A stretch of DNA of 55,467 nt. It comes from Bacteroidales bacterium (GTDB taxonomy: Bacteria; Bacteroidota; Bacteroidia; Bacteroidales; JAADJA01). The notes beneath the pieces were generated by a model. It did no database searches. It had not been told where the DNA came from and saw only the letters and a program-made list of their open reading frames with translations. Positions 27,244 through 36,302 of this stretch are shown here, piece by piece (positions within the stretch are counted from its first letter, which is position 1; every line of letters starts with the position of its first letter). The translations under genes were made by a program, and so were the position numbers. The stretch is taken from NCBI GenBank assembly GCA_020052415.1, contig JAGVPB010000019.1, positions 1 through 55,467 on the forward strand, written 5' to 3'.

Positions 27244-29337
27244 ATGTCTAAAAATCTTTATATAGCAGCAGCAGAAGCCGATTCGGGTAAATCACTGATC
27301 GTCCTTGGAATCATGAATATCCTGTTGAGGTATGTCAAAAGAGTCGGTTTTTTCAGGCCTATCGTTAGTCTCAAAAAGAATCAGGATCACGATATTGAAC
27401 TGGTTTCCAAACTCTATAACCTTCCTTTTGAACAGAATTCCATGTACGGAGTCACTTCCGAAGAGGCTCAGGCATTGATACAGGGCGGCTATATGGATGA
27501 CTTGTTTTCTGCAATCCTGAACAAATATAAAAAACTGGAACAACAGTGTGATTTTGTTTTGTGCGAAGGAACCGACTTTACAGGTTCCCTGAAACCTTTC
27601 GAATTCGACTTCAATGCACAGATAGCAAATAACCTTGGTGCGCCCATTATCGCAGTAGTGAATGGTCACGGAAAAATTGTAGGGGAAATAGCGGATACGA
27701 TCCAGATGTTTAAAAATGTTCTCACACGCGAAAAATGCTCTTATGTTGGGATGTTTGTTAACCGGGTAAATCCGGAAGACAGACTCTCAGTAACTGAGGT
27801 ACTAAAAAAGTCTAAAACCGACAGCGAAATTGATTTTGTAATCCCGGAACAGGCATTGCTTCAAAAAATTACTATTCGACATATTATAGATGCACTTCAT
27901 GCCGACTGGATTTATGGTGATGATGAGGTCCTCGATTATGATGTAAACGACTTAAAGATAGGTGCAATGAATGTGGAACACATCCTTAAGCTGACCAATA
28001 ACGGGACTCTTGTGATTACTCCCGGAGACAGGACCGATGTGCTGACAATACTGTTCATGACACTTTTATCTGACAATTACCCTAAAATTGCCGGCATCAT
28101 ACTGACAGGCGGATACCGCCCAAACGAAGAGCTGATGAAGCTGATCAGGGGAATAAAGAAACTACCGGTAGCTGTTTTCAAAGTAGAGACAGATACTTTT
28201 GATACAGCGATGAACGTAAGTAAAATCAGGCCATTGCTTACACATGATAATGAAAGACGTATGGCCATCGCTTTAGGACATTTCGATGCTCATGTGGATG
28301 CATCTATACTTAAACAAATCGTTTCGGTTGCGCCTTCAAGTGTGGTCACACCCATTATGTTTGAGTACCAGCTCTATGAAAGGGCTCGTGCTCATCGAAA
28401 ACATATTGTATTGCCGGAAGGCACTGAAGAGCGTATGCTCAGGGCTACTGAAATTCTTCTGAGGAGAAATGTGGTTGATATAACTTTGCTTGGCAATGAA
28501 GCAGAAATCCTTAAAAAAGCCGATTCACTCCACCTGAAGCTTACCGGTGCCAACATTATTGATCCGTTCGATAATGATTTGATCAATGATTATGCTTTGA
28601 CTTATTTTAAGCTCAGGAAAGAGAAAGGAATAACCAGGGAAGCAGCTTTTGATATCATGCGCGATGTGAGCTATCTTGGTACCATGATGGTGTACAAAGG
28701 TCATGCTGACGGTATGGTTTCCGGTTCTGTTCATACTACGCAGCACACCATCAGGCCGGCATTTGAATTCATAAAAACAAAGCCCGGTTTTTCGATTGTT
28801 TCGAGCTGCTTCTTCATGTGTTTCGAAGACAAAGTACTGGTTTACGCTGACTGTGCGGTGAACCCCAATCCCAATTCAGAGCAACTGGCCGATATTGCAA
28901 TAAGTTCCGCCGATACCGCCAAAGCTTTTGGAATAGAACCACTGATTGCAATGCTTTCTTATTCTACCGGCGAATCCGGAAAAGGTGAAGATGTTGAAAA
29001 AGTAAGGAAAGCCACAGATATTGCCCGAAAACGCCGTCCTGAATTGAAAATAGAAGGACCTATACAATACGATGCCGCTATTGATGCCACTGTTGCAAAA
29101 CAAAAGATGCCTGATAGCAAGGTTGCAGGAAAAGCCACCGTTTATATTTTCCCCGACCTGAATACAGGTAACAATACATACAAAGCAGTGCAACGGGCAT
29201 CAGGTGCACTGGCTGTGGGACCCGTTTCACAAGGACTCAACAAACCTGTAAATGACCTGAGCCGGGGTTGCACTGTGAAGGATATAGTAAACACTGTTTT
29301 GATCACTGCCATTCAGTCGCAGATGAACGGGAAATAA
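27244..29337 (+). CDS. pta: phosphate acetyltransferase, long form
   Basis: A 697-residue enzyme that interconverts acetyl-CoA and acetyl phosphate. The N-terminal domain (about 1-210) is a P-loop dethiobiotin-synthetase-like domain (AAAEADSGKS). A DRTGG domain follows (about 215-330). The catalytic phosphotransacetylase domain (about 370-697) has RKHIVLPEGTEERMLRA, SYSTGESGKG and GPIQYDAAID near the active site. The three-domain form is the regulated type seen in E. coli. Acetate kinase, its usual neighbour, is not in the window. It is a single-gene unit and convergent with the methyltransferase gene. Confidence 0.95.
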   Translation: MSKNLYIAAAEADSGKSLIVLGIMNILLRYVKRVGFFRPIVSLKKNQDHDIELVSKLYNLPFEQNSMYGVTSEEAQALIQGGYMDDLFSAILNKYKKLEQQCDFVLCEGTDFTGSLKPFEFDFNAQIANNLGAPIIAVVNGHGKIVGEIADTIQMFKNVLTREKCSYVGMFVNRVNPEDRLSVTEVLKKSKTDSEIDFVIPEQALLQKITIRHIIDALHADWIYGDDEVLDYDVNDLKIGAMNVEHILKLTNNGTLVITPGDRTDVLTILFMTLLSDNYPKIAGIILTGGYRPNEELMKLIRGIKKLPVAVFKVETDTFDTAMNVSKIRPLLTHDNERRMAIALGHFDAHVDASILKQIVSVAPSSVVTPIMFEYQLYERARAHRKHIVLPEGTEERMLRATEILLRRNVVDITLLGNEAEILKKADSLHLKLTGANIIDPFDNDLINDYALTYFKLRKEKGITREAAFDIMRDVSYLGTMMVYKGHADGMVSGSVHTTQHTIRPAFEFIKTKPGFSIVSSCFFMCFEDKVLVYADCAVNPNPNSEQLADIAISSADTAKAFGIEPLIAMLSYSTGESGKGEDVEKVRKATDIARKRRPELKIEGPIQYDAAIDATVAKQKMPDSKVAGKATVYIFPDLNTGNNTYKAVQRASGALAVGPVSQGLNKPVNDLSRGCTVKDIVNTVLITAIQSQMNGK

Positions 29338-29429
29338 TGGATTCCAGTCCGACATGACCTGATACCAATGTGATCTATTTTTGAACTAATAGATTTCAAC
29401 TGTAATAAGCTGGAATACAATAGATGAAA

Positions 29430-30155
29430 TTATTCGGCTGTATGCAAAAACCTTCCGTTCAGAACCAGCATTTCTATATAAGGTTTGGCAGTCCCAAGAA
29501 TTTTAAAAGGAGCATGAAGCTCTGACGCCCATTTTCTTGCAATTGCAAGCTCCTCCTTCCTGCCTGCATCATCAAGGAGTATCACACAGCCTGGCTTAAT
29601 CTTGTTTCCCACTACAGGAACAAGCCCATACCTCCCGCCTTTTGTTGTACCCGGTGGTCCGTCACAGATTACAAGGGTAAAACGATCAGGCATTGTCCTC
29701 AGGTTTGGTTCGTACCAGCAATATTCGCCATAGTCCTTCAGTGGTTTTGTATTCAGTGTTACTGAATCAATCTTATATTTTTTCAAATACGTTGTTAATT
29801 TTAATGCCCATTCGGCTCTGTGTTCAAGTGTCCATAGCTTTTTGCCGTATTTTTGAGCGATAGCTCCAACCACAATTGTAGATAATCCTGAGCCACATTC
29901 CAAAATAGGTCCTGGTGATGAAAGTGCATGCTTTACACAACCTGCCAGATATTCATCCAGTGCGCTCCAGGTTTCATTGCCCCAGCCGTAAACCAAATCA
30001 TTTAGGACAGGATTTCCAGGCTGAGTGCATGTTCCTGGTGCTCTAATGAACTTTTTCATCGCCCTGTGGAAAATAAATTGACGGTGAATCGCCCTTAAGA
30101 ATTGCCGGGTCGAAGGAGGTAATATTAACTTGAGAAAACGCAATAACAGTTTCAT
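29430..30155 (-). CDS. class I SAM-dependent methyltransferase-like protein
   Basis: A 241-residue protein with a Rossmann-type methyltransferase core: motif I PILECGSGLSTIVVG (about residues 83-97), the acidic end of strand 2 in LWTLEH, and VICDGPPG at strand 4. The N-terminal 45 residues are basic and partly hydrophobic and may lie on the membrane. The layout resembles small-molecule or sugar methyltransferases (Methyltransf_24 type); the acceptor is unknown. It lies 32 bases downstream of the transaldolase gene on the same strand and may share its transcript. Confidence 0.75.
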   Translation of the reverse strand: MKLLLRFLKLILPPSTRQFLRAIHRQFIFHRAMKKFIRAPGTCTQPGNPVLNDLVYGWGNETWSALDEYLAGCVKHALSSPGPILECGSGLSTIVVGAIAQKYGKKLWTLEHRAEWALKLTTYLKKYKIDSVTLNTKPLKDYGEYCWYEPNLRTMPDRFTLVICDGPPGTTKGGRYGLVPVVGNKIKPGCVILLDDAGRKEELAIARKWASELHAPFKILGTAKPYIEMLVLNGRFLHTAE

Positions 30156-30187
30156 AGTCTTTTTCTTAAGAAGAATGCAAATGATGT

Positions 30188-31144
30188 CTATAATTTCTTC
30201 CTGATCAAATTTTCAAGTTTCACAATATCCTCTGTAAACTTTCTGATACCCTCAGCAAGCTTCTCGGTTGCCATTGCATCTTCGTTCATCAACCAGCGAA
30301 ATTTCTTTTCATCCATCTCAATCTTTTCGATGTTGGATGCTATTGCTTTTTCAGGTTGTAATTTTCTTTCAAGATGACCTTCTGCCTTTTCCAGTTCCTT
30401 TAGCAATTCAGGAGAAATTGTTAACAGGTCACAGCCTGCCAGTTCTGTTATTTCACCCATATTTCTAAAGCTGGCTCCCATAATTTCAGTTTTGTAACCG
30501 AACTTTTTATAATAATTGTAAATATTCCGAACCAGTAAAACACCTGGCTCCTCCCCTGCCTGAATTTGCTGAACACCCAGGTTTTTCTTATGCCAGTCCA
30601 ATATCCGTCCTACAAATGGTGAGATAAGCTGTATGCCGGCTTCAGCACAAGCAACGGATTGCGGCAATGAAAAAAGCAGGGTCATATTGCAATGAATACC
30701 TTCTTTTGTAAGTTGTTCTCCGGCTTTTATTCCTTCCCATGTAGAAGCTATTTTTATTAATATTCTTTTACGGTCAATTCCTGCTTGTTCGTACATTGAA
30801 ATAAGATCCTGTGCTTTGCTGACAGTACCCTTAGTGTCAAATGACAGCCGGGCATCGGTTTCTGTCGAAACCCTGCCTGGTACTATCTTCAAAATCTCCA
30901 GTCCGAAGCCTGTGATAAGCCTGTCCATAGCCAACTTTAACCTGACTTGTTCATTACCGGACTGATGTTTTGCAAACCCGATGGCGTCATCAATCAAACC
31001 TGAATATTTTGGATCCTGTGCAGCGATTAATATAAGTGATGGATTGGTAGTCGCATCAACAGGTTTGAACTTTTTTACGGATTCAAAGTCCCCTGAATCG
31101 GCTACGACTTTGGTTTGAGTCTTCAGTTGCTCTAATAGGTTCAT
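30188..31144 (-). CDS. tal: transaldolase
   Basis: A 318-residue TalB-type transaldolase of the non-oxidative pentose phosphate pathway, which transfers a three-carbon unit from sedoheptulose 7-phosphate to glyceraldehyde 3-phosphate. Conserved parts are VVADSGDF (catalytic Asp), [10 protein letters not shown], the Schiff-base Lys in [13 protein letters not shown] (about 135), and [10 protein letters not shown] followed by [11 protein letters not shown]. Length matches E. coli TalB. It is divergent from the Hyf-like operon. Confidence 0.96.
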   Translation of the reverse strand: MNLLEQLKTQTKVVADSGDFESVKKFKPVDATTNPSLILIAAQDPKYSGLIDDAIGFAKHQSGNEQVRLKLAMDRLITGFGLEILKIVPGRVSTETDARLSFDTKGTVSKAQDLISMYEQAGIDRKRILIKIASTWEGIKAGEQLTKEGIHCNMTLLFSLPQSVACAEAGIQLISPFVGRILDWHKKNLGVQQIQAGEEPGVLLVRNIYNYYKKFGYKTEIMGASFRNMGEITELAGCDLLTISPELLKELEKAEGHLERKLQPEKAIASNIEKIEMDEKKFRWLMNEDAMATEKLAEGIRKFTEDIVKLENLIRKKL

Positions 31145-31193
31145 ATTTCAAATGTTTGATGTAGGCTGCTTACACATATAATTTCTAATTCTA

Positions 31194-31201
31194 CAAATTT
31201 A
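31194..31201 (-). promoter_or_regulatory. possible -7 box of the transaldolase gene
   Basis: Minus-strand TAAATTTG matches TAnnTTTG, 50 bases before the start. No -33 element is evident. Confidence 0.35.
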
Positions 31202-31257
31202 CTTTCTTTTTGTTTTGTACGATGATCACAAATTTTTTTATCTCGTCCTAAAAATTT

Positions 31258-31265
31258 TACTTTTG
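31258..31265 (+). promoter_or_regulatory. -7 box of the Hyf-like operon
   Basis: TACTTTTG followed by CACC is a consensus -7 box with the TTTGC extension, 26 bases before hyfB. The -33 region is only a T run. Confidence 0.5.
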
Positions 31266-31290
31266 CACCTTCATAATTATCAACTTTTAA

Positions 31291-33282
31291 ATGGACGCAC
31301 CGGTATTTATTGTTTTTCTCTTTTCTTCTTTTCTCCTTTTTATCCTGCCTCGCGCCGTCAAGTATAACTTCACTTTGCTCCTCATTTCCTCAAGTACCGT
31401 CCTAACCTCCATTTGGTGTTTCGAAATCTTCAACACCGCTGAGGAAGTTCTTAATATCCGGTACAGCATAGCTGGCTTGTTTGATTTTCCCTTACTTACC
31501 ATTGATCGTCTTTCCGCTTTTTTTATTGTTGTGATCAACATTACTGTATTTACGGGTATCCTTTTTGCAAAAGGCTACCTGGAGCCTTACCAGAATACAA
31601 AGCGGCAATTGTCATTTACTATCCATTATTTTGCCTATCTATGGCTATATTTTTCGATGCTGCTTGTTGTTATGCTTCGCGATGGATTTGCCTTCCTTAT
31701 CAATTGGGAATTAATGTCGCTGTCATCCTTTTTACTCGTCATATTCGATGCCGAAGACCGTTCAACGCTTAAAACAGGAATCAACTATCTTATTCAAATG
31801 CATGTTGGATTCGCAATGCTCCTTATCGCTTTTCTTATCACTGAAAAAGCGACCGGCACAATGAGCTTCGATGCGCTTACCCAATACTTTTCAGGCCGTC
31901 CGAATATATTGTTGTTCCTGTTATTTTTCATCGGTTTCGGCATTAAGGCCGGGTTCATACCAATGCACACCTGGCTTCCCGAAGCGCATCCCGCTGCCCC
32001 ATCGCATGTTTCGGGAGTGATGTCAGGAGTTATGATTAAAATGGGTATTTATGGTTTATTAAGGGTTTTATTATCTGTTCAATCTGATCTTTTATGGATA
32101 GGAACCATCATCCTTGCAGTGTCACTGATCTCAGGCATCTTAGGTGTTATGACAGCCATAATTCAGCACGACCTGAAAAGACTCCTTGCTTACCACAGCA
32201 TCGAAAACATCGGCATCATCGGCATCGGTATCGGGCTCGGGATCATCGGAAAAGCTACCGGTAATAACGGGCTTGCTTTGCTTGGGCTCAGCGGTGGTTT
32301 ACTTCACGTATTGAACCACTCTCTTTTTAAGTCACTGCTGTTTTATGGAGCAGGATCGGTTTATCGGGCTGCCCATACCCGCACTATTGACCATCTGGGT
32401 GGGCTGATAAAGAAAATGCCATATACCGCTGTGTTCTTCCTTATCGGTTCGCTAGCAATCTGCGGACTGCCACCATTCAACGGATTTATATCTGAGTACC
32501 TGATCTACTTAGGAATGTTTAAAAGTCTTTCAGGAGCCAACCTGTACCAAATCATTACAATACTATTCAGCATAATCGGCCTTACATTGATAGGCGGACT
32601 CGCGGTCTTTTGCTTTACCAAAGCTTTCGGAATGGTATTCCTTGGACAACACAGGAGTGCAAATGCTCAAAATGCTGTCGAATCTGGTAAAGGCATGTTG
32701 GTCCCGCAGGTCATTATTATTGTTTTAATTCTAATGATAGGACTGGGATCGTCCCTTTTTGTAAAACCAATCTTTAAGCTGATCACAGAGGTTTTTCATC
32801 TCAAGGGTGATATTCCGGTAACTTTAACCTCAATCAACAGCCTTCAGCAGATAAGCATACTGGGCGGGATGTTCATCCTGCTGATTGTTGCAATTTTGAT
32901 TTACAGAAGGATTCATCTAAGGACAAAGGTCATAAGCTACGGGCCTACATGGGGCTGCGGTTACACTGCCGGGTCGCACAAGCAACAGTACACCGCCACT
33001 TCGTATGCAGACAATTTCGGTTATCTTGCCAATCCTGTAATGGGGAACAGAAAGGTTTTCCGCAATATAGAAGCCAACGATATTTTTCCTGGAAAGAGGA
33101 AATTTCTTACGCACAACTTTGATGTTTTTAAGCGGTATATGATTGACAATCCAATTACCGTCATGCAGGAGCTGCTGAAAAAGATCGCCATAATGCAGAC
33201 CGGGCAAATCCAGCATTATATTTTATATGCTTTTGTTTTCATGCTGATCGTGTTCATATTAACCTTTTTTAAAGCGATATGA
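31291..33282 (+). CDS. hyfB: HyfB-like (NuoL/MrpA-type) antiporter subunit of a hydrogenase-4-related complex
   Basis: A 663-residue membrane protein of the complex I antiporter family. Ion-path residues are kept: Glu in FLINWELMSLSSFLL, Lys in FGIKAGFIPMHTWLPEAHPA, and Lys in GVMIKMGIYGLLRV. The C-terminal 150 residues include YGPTWGCGYTAGSHKQ, typical of HyfB/HycC-like rather than NuoL proteins. In hydrogenase-4 and formate hydrogenlyase this subunit forms part of the pump arm. It is the first of six packed genes and overlaps hyfC by four bases. What the complex oxidises or reduces is unclear because its large subunit lacks the nickel ligands. Confidence 0.88.
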   Translation: MDAPVFIVFLFSSFLLFILPRAVKYNFTLLLISSSTVLTSIWCFEIFNTAEEVLNIRYSIAGLFDFPLLTIDRLSAFFIVVINITVFTGILFAKGYLEPYQNTKRQLSFTIHYFAYLWLYFSMLLVVMLRDGFAFLINWELMSLSSFLLVIFDAEDRSTLKTGINYLIQMHVGFAMLLIAFLITEKATGTMSFDALTQYFSGRPNILLFLLFFIGFGIKAGFIPMHTWLPEAHPAAPSHVSGVMSGVMIKMGIYGLLRVLLSVQSDLLWIGTIILAVSLISGILGVMTAIIQHDLKRLLAYHSIENIGIIGIGIGLGIIGKATGNNGLALLGLSGGLLHVLNHSLFKSLLFYGAGSVYRAAHTRTIDHLGGLIKKMPYTAVFFLIGSLAICGLPPFNGFISEYLIYLGMFKSLSGANLYQIITILFSIIGLTLIGGLAVFCFTKAFGMVFLGQHRSANAQNAVESGKGMLVPQVIIIVLILMIGLGSSLFVKPIFKLITEVFHLKGDIPVTLTSINSLQQISILGGMFILLIVAILIYRRIHLRTKVISYGPTWGCGYTAGSHKQQYTATSYADNFGYLANPVMGNRKVFRNIEANDIFPGKRKFLTHNFDVFKRYMIDNPITVMQELLKKIAIMQTGQIQHYILYAFVFMLIVFILTFFKAI

Positions 33283-34193
33283 AGTTTGCGGGTATCTTTT
33301 TGATTATTATGGCAGCAGCTATTTTCCCGGGGATAATCCTGAGGGTCAAAAGCATTGCAGGCGGACGGAAAGGCCCCGGTATTTTTCAGCCCCTAAAGGA
33401 CATCAGGGTATTACTGATGAAAGGAAGTGTCTTCAGCCAAACAACAAGTTTTATTTTCCAGATAGCACCAACTATTGCATTGGCGACAGTAGTCATTGCA
33501 ATACTTTTGGTTCCTGTTGCAAACCAGGATGCCGTGTTTGCATTTGAGGGCGATTTTGTTTTCTTTGCTTACCTTCTTGCATTGGGCAAATTTTTTACAA
33601 TTATTTCTGCGCTCGACACCGGTAGCGCATTCGAAGGGATGGGCGCCAACCGTGAAGCATTATTTTCAATGTTAATTGAGCCTGCTTTTTTTATTTTACT
33701 GGCAACCTTCGCGATGTTTACTGGATATACTTCCTTTTCAGACATCATGACACATTTTCACATCACGGATAATCATTATGTGATGATATTCAGCATCCTC
33801 GGATTTTATGTACTTATTCAGATCGCGATGATAGAGAACAGCCGGGTTCCTGTTGACGATCCGAAAACCCACCTCGAACTGACAATGATCCATGAAGTGA
33901 TCATCCTCGACAACAGCGGATTTGATAAAGCTTTAATTCATATTGGTACCTTTTTGAAGTTTTCCATCTACGGAGCTTTGATCAGTAGTTACCTGGTTCC
34001 TGCCGGATGGAATATTGGAGCGCAGGTCGCACTTTTTATTGGCATACAGGTTTTCTTTGCCACGATTATTGGCTATCTTGAGTCATTCAGAGCAAGGAAT
34101 AAAATGGTTAAGAACTCTCAGTATATACTTACGGTTTCTGCTATTGCGATAATAGCTTTTGTGATTGTGCTGATTTTGACAAATAAATTATAA
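33279..34193 (+). CDS. hyfC: HyfC-like (NuoH-type) membrane subunit
   Basis: A 304-residue, eight-helix homologue of NuoH, HycD and HyfC, which joins the peripheral arm to the membrane arm. Diagnostic parts are GGRKGPGIFQPLKDIRVLL, TGSAFEGMGANREALFSML with conserved acidic residues, and ENSRVPVDDPKTHLELTMIH, the counterpart of the NuoH 'THRxPFDxPEAExEL' loop. The acidic and basic residues of the connecting channel are therefore conserved. It overlaps hyfB by four bases. Confidence 0.88.
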   Translation: MKFAGIFLIIMAAAIFPGIILRVKSIAGGRKGPGIFQPLKDIRVLLMKGSVFSQTTSFIFQIAPTIALATVVIAILLVPVANQDAVFAFEGDFVFFAYLLALGKFFTIISALDTGSAFEGMGANREALFSMLIEPAFFILLATFAMFTGYTSFSDIMTHFHITDNHYVMIFSILGFYVLIQIAMIENSRVPVDDPKTHLELTMIHEVIILDNSGFDKALIHIGTFLKFSIYGALISSYLVPAGWNIGAQVALFIGIQVFFATIIGYLESFRARNKMVKNSQYILTVSAIAIIAFVIVLILTNKL

Positions 34194-34240
34194 ATCGTTT
34201 AAATTAAATCTTTGGATAAATAAATAAGTCTTTATTAAAG

Positions 34241-34870
34241 ATGTTAAGCTTTCTCACCATACTTTTCGCCCTTACGCTAATTTATCTGAGCATTACAGAG
34301 AGGTTCAGGTCGTTTTCAAAGCTCATTGCCATACAGGGATTCCTGCTTTTCGGGATTGCCTTCCTTGAACTCACAGAGGTGAATACGGCTAACCTGATCT
34401 TCATTGTCACTGAAACTGTGGTCTTTAAAGCGATAGTCGTTCCAATGATACTTTACAGGATCATCAACCGGATCAGAATTTATAAAGTACACTCCAAGGC
34501 GTTGCCAGGATTTTATTCCCTGCTTTTCACAATCATGGGTTTATTTCTAAGCATAATTTTAGCAAATACCCTCATGGATAAATTCATTGATACGGTTTAC
34601 CTGACCATTGCCCTTTTCACCCTCTTTACAGGATTGCTGATCATTGTTACACATAAACTTCTTTTCTCCCACATGATCGGATTTCTTGTCATAGAAAATG
34701 CAGTGTTCATGTTTTCACTTGCAGCCGGAAAAGAAATGCCCATGCTCATCAACATCGGTATTTTACTCGATATCTTTGCCAGCGTATTGATCCTTGGCAT
34801 TTTCATTAACAAGATCGGAAGTCAGCACAGGGACCTCATGGCTGATACATTAACAAGCCTAAAGCATTAG
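34241..34870 (+). CDS. hyfE: HyfE-like (NuoK/MrpC-related) membrane subunit
   Basis: A 209-residue membrane protein with six to seven hydrophobic helices. The C-terminal part contains HMIGFLVIENAVFMFSLA with a buried Glu, like helix 2 of NuoK; the N-terminal part has IVTETVVFKAIVVPMIL. This matches HyfE of hydrogenase-4. It follows hyfC after 47 bases and precedes hyfF by four. Confidence 0.85.
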   Translation: MLSFLTILFALTLIYLSITERFRSFSKLIAIQGFLLFGIAFLELTEVNTANLIFIVTETVVFKAIVVPMILYRIINRIRIYKVHSKALPGFYSLLFTIMGLFLSIILANTLMDKFIDTVYLTIALFTLFTGLLIIVTHKLLFSHMIGFLVIENAVFMFSLAAGKEMPMLINIGILLDIFASVLILGIFINKIGSQHRDLMADTLTSLKH

Positions 34871-34874
34871 CACG

Positions 34875-36296
34875 ATGGTACTTTATTACTATATAGCAGC
34901 ATTGATCCTGAGTATGGCTGCTTTGTTCATTAAAAAGCAAAGCGTCACAAAAATCATTATGACTGTGTTTTTATTGGTACAGCTACTGTTTACCCTGCAC
35001 ATCATGCAAAATTCCGGAAAGACGGAACTTACCTATTTCACATTTGATGCGCTTGGAACAATTTTTCTGATCGTGCTGACAATGATCAGCATTGCAGTTG
35101 TTTATCACGGATTCCGGTATTTCAGCGACCGTAGTCCTGAACGTTTCTTTTATTATCATTCAGCCCTTATCGGTTTGATTGCGTCCATAACCGGAGCTTA
35201 TTTCGCCAATGATGTTACCGCCGTCTGGGTGCTGGTCGAGGCAACGACACTCACAGGCTCTGTACTGATCTATCATAAGAAGACAACCACAGCGCTTGAA
35301 GCTGCCTGGAAATATATTTTCCTTTGTTCGACAGGAATTGCAATAGCTTACCTCGGTATTTTATTTTTAAGCATGACCATGACGGGATTGGGAATACAGG
35401 ATCTTTCGTTCGAAAGTATTAGTAAAGTAGCTGCCCATGCCAATCCGCTTTATTTAAAAATAGCTTTTCTGTTCGTATTGGTTGGCTACAGTACAAAAAT
35501 GGAATTGTTCCCAATGCACACGGTCGGGATTGATGCCAATACCGAGGCCCCCTCTCCTATTGGCGGCCTGATTTCTACAGGATTGGTAAACCTGGGTTTT
35601 ATTTCCATTTTCAGGGTTTATATTTCACTTTCTGGAACAACGATTTTTGATTGGATGAATCACATTTTTATCATCGTCGGAGTGTTTTCGCTGGTTGTTG
35701 CAGCCGGTTATGAATTAAAGGTAAGGTATAGCGCCCGTATGCTTGCTTATTCGAGCCTGGAAAATACAGGTCTCGTTGCAATTGCCATCGGTGTAGGCGG
35801 AATCGGATATTATGCTGCGATCCTGTTACTGGTTTTACACACACTGGTCAAATCAAGCCTGTTTTTCCAGACAGGACAGATGTATCGCATCCTGAACACC
35901 CACATGGTTGATGAAAGCGGTAATTATATGAAGATATATCCGGCCGGGGGACTGGTTTTTCTTATCGGATTGATTTGCATTGCTGCCATTCCACCTTCCG
36001 GACTGTTTGTCGCTGAATTTTTAATCTTTAAATCGCTTGTGAGCAGCGGCCATTGGTTCGTACTGATACTTTCGTTGTTCTTATTAGCCTTCATCATTTT
36101 TGCTATGAGTACCCGTATCCTGAAAATGGTATTTTCAAGACCGCAAAGATTCGGTGATGAGGATTTTATAAAGCTTCATCCCGTGGAAACACTTAGCCAG
36201 TTCATTTTTTTAAGCATTGTAATTTTTATTTGTTTTTATCAACCCCAGTTTTTAGTTGACCTGATCAACCAAAGCATTGCAGGTCTTCCAAAATAA
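34875..36296 (+). CDS. hyfF: HyfF-like (NuoN/NuoM-type) antiporter subunit
   Basis: A 473-residue, 14-helix antiporter-like protein. Glu in VWVLVEATTLTGSVLIYH (helix 5), Lys and Glu in GYSTKMELFPMHTVGIDAN (helix 7), EAPSPIGGLISTG, and Lys in VAAGYELKVRY lie where ion-translocation residues are found. HyfF is the second antiporter module of hydrogenase-4, so this complex would have two (with HyfB). There is no HyfD-like third antiporter gene. Confidence 0.86.
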   Translation: MVLYYYIAALILSMAALFIKKQSVTKIIMTVFLLVQLLFTLHIMQNSGKTELTYFTFDALGTIFLIVLTMISIAVVYHGFRYFSDRSPERFFYYHSALIGLIASITGAYFANDVTAVWVLVEATTLTGSVLIYHKKTTTALEAAWKYIFLCSTGIAIAYLGILFLSMTMTGLGIQDLSFESISKVAAHANPLYLKIAFLFVLVGYSTKMELFPMHTVGIDANTEAPSPIGGLISTGLVNLGFISIFRVYISLSGTTIFDWMNHIFIIVGVFSLVVAAGYELKVRYSARMLAYSSLENTGLVAIAIGVGGIGYYAAILLLVLHTLVKSSLFFQTGQMYRILNTHMVDESGNYMKIYPAGGLVFLIGLICIAAIPPSGLFVAEFLIFKSLVSSGHWFVLILSLFLLAFIIFAMSTRILKMVFSRPQRFGDEDFIKLHPVETLSQFIFLSIVIFICFYQPQFLVDLINQSIAGLPK

Positions 36297-36302
36297 TTTG
36301 CC

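Noticed and set aside
31291-36296. Calling the membrane genes an Mrp-type sodium/proton antiporter
   Set aside because: MrpB, E, F and G homologues are missing, while HyfC-like, large and small subunits are present in the same operon.
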